64,000 nt of DNA, taken from positions 51,820,246 through 51,884,245 of the forward strand of contig JAPXFY010000026.1 of NCBI GenBank assembly GCA_030674185.1, given 5' to 3'. The position numbers and the translations under genes were made by a program. Positions 63,885 to 64,000 of the stretch are shown one piece after another. Under the pieces are notes generated by a model. The model searched no databases. It saw only the letters and a program-made list of their open reading frames with translations, and was not told where the DNA came from. Each line of letters opens with the position of its first letter. Position 1 is the stretch's first letter. The DNA comes from Monoplex corrugatus. Taxonomy: Eukaryota > Mollusca > Gastropoda > Littorinimorpha > Ranellidae.

Positions 63885-64000
63885 TGTCACTTTTTTTTAA
63901 CCAAGACTTCAAAAAGGCAAGAAGGCTAATTGGTCTCCAAGGGATGGGACCTGGGAAATCAACCTATCTCTCCAATGTTTTATACCAAGGCAGCCAGGCA
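63885..64000. repeat. Diverged partial copy of module B at the window edge
   Basis: GGCAAGAAGGCTAATTGG and GGGACCTGGGAAATCAA match the reverse complement of module B (25560-25640) with scattered differences. It continues beyond the window. Confidence 0.7.

Overview
The window is eukaryotic, almost certainly from a marine mollusc and most likely a gastropod. The evidence is an intron-rich animal gene for ribosomal protein eL8 (RPL7A), CR1-like and restriction-like-endonuclease LINEs, several piggyBac families, a tRNA-derived SINE head, long (CT)n/(CA)n arrays and many copies of the palindrome TAGGCCTA. The species assignment is inference; nothing here fixes it below phylum or class.

The backbone is one complete host gene, RPL7A, on the minus strand. 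Its ATG lies at 62618-62620, its stop at 15927-15929 and its poly(A) signal at 15896-15901. Six coding exons total 798 nt (265 aa plus stop), but the coding sequence is spread over 46.7 kb. Introns 4 (25.8 kb) and 5 (11.4 kb) have been filled by mobile elements. A weak candidate first exon of a second minus-strand gene lies at 6382-6406.

The introns also hold host cargo. Twelve minus-strand C/D-box snoRNA-like units fall into four families: three SNORD24-like, three with SNORD36-type 18S guides, two pairing with a conserved 28S segment, and four of a family whose target is uncertain. In vertebrates SNORD24 and SNORD36A-C sit in RPL7A introns, so the host-cargo association appears to be conserved here, with extra and partly decayed copies.

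Mobile elements by region: 1-6.4 kb has microsatellites only. 7.4-14.6 kb has a short interspersed repeat (family R) and two decayed LINEs. 16-27 kb (intron 5) has family R copies invaded by a MITE and by a REL-type LINE with an open 1,020-codon frame, then tandemly duplicated modules, one of which carries an intact 580-aa piggyBac transposase bounded by CTATA rather than TTAA. 28-40.7 kb has a second piggyBac family (one intact spliced 619-aa copy and two internally deleted derivatives), plus a GC-rich repeat ORF split by two of these insertions. 40.7-53.4 kb has the SNORD24/36 copies, a possible two-exon small gene, and nested TTAA MITEs ending 44 bp from a splice donor. 54.9-60.3 kb (intron 2) has a partial piggyBac-like element, a ~380-bp tandem array and another MITE-invaded family R copy.

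Two observations stand out as possibly undescribed. One is the piggyBac transposon whose occupied and empty sites, both in this window, indicate a CTATA duplication. The other is a group of at least four MITEs with ACATGGG-type ends, 6-bp target duplications and, in three of them, remnants of a shared Trp-rich/zinc-finger peptide.
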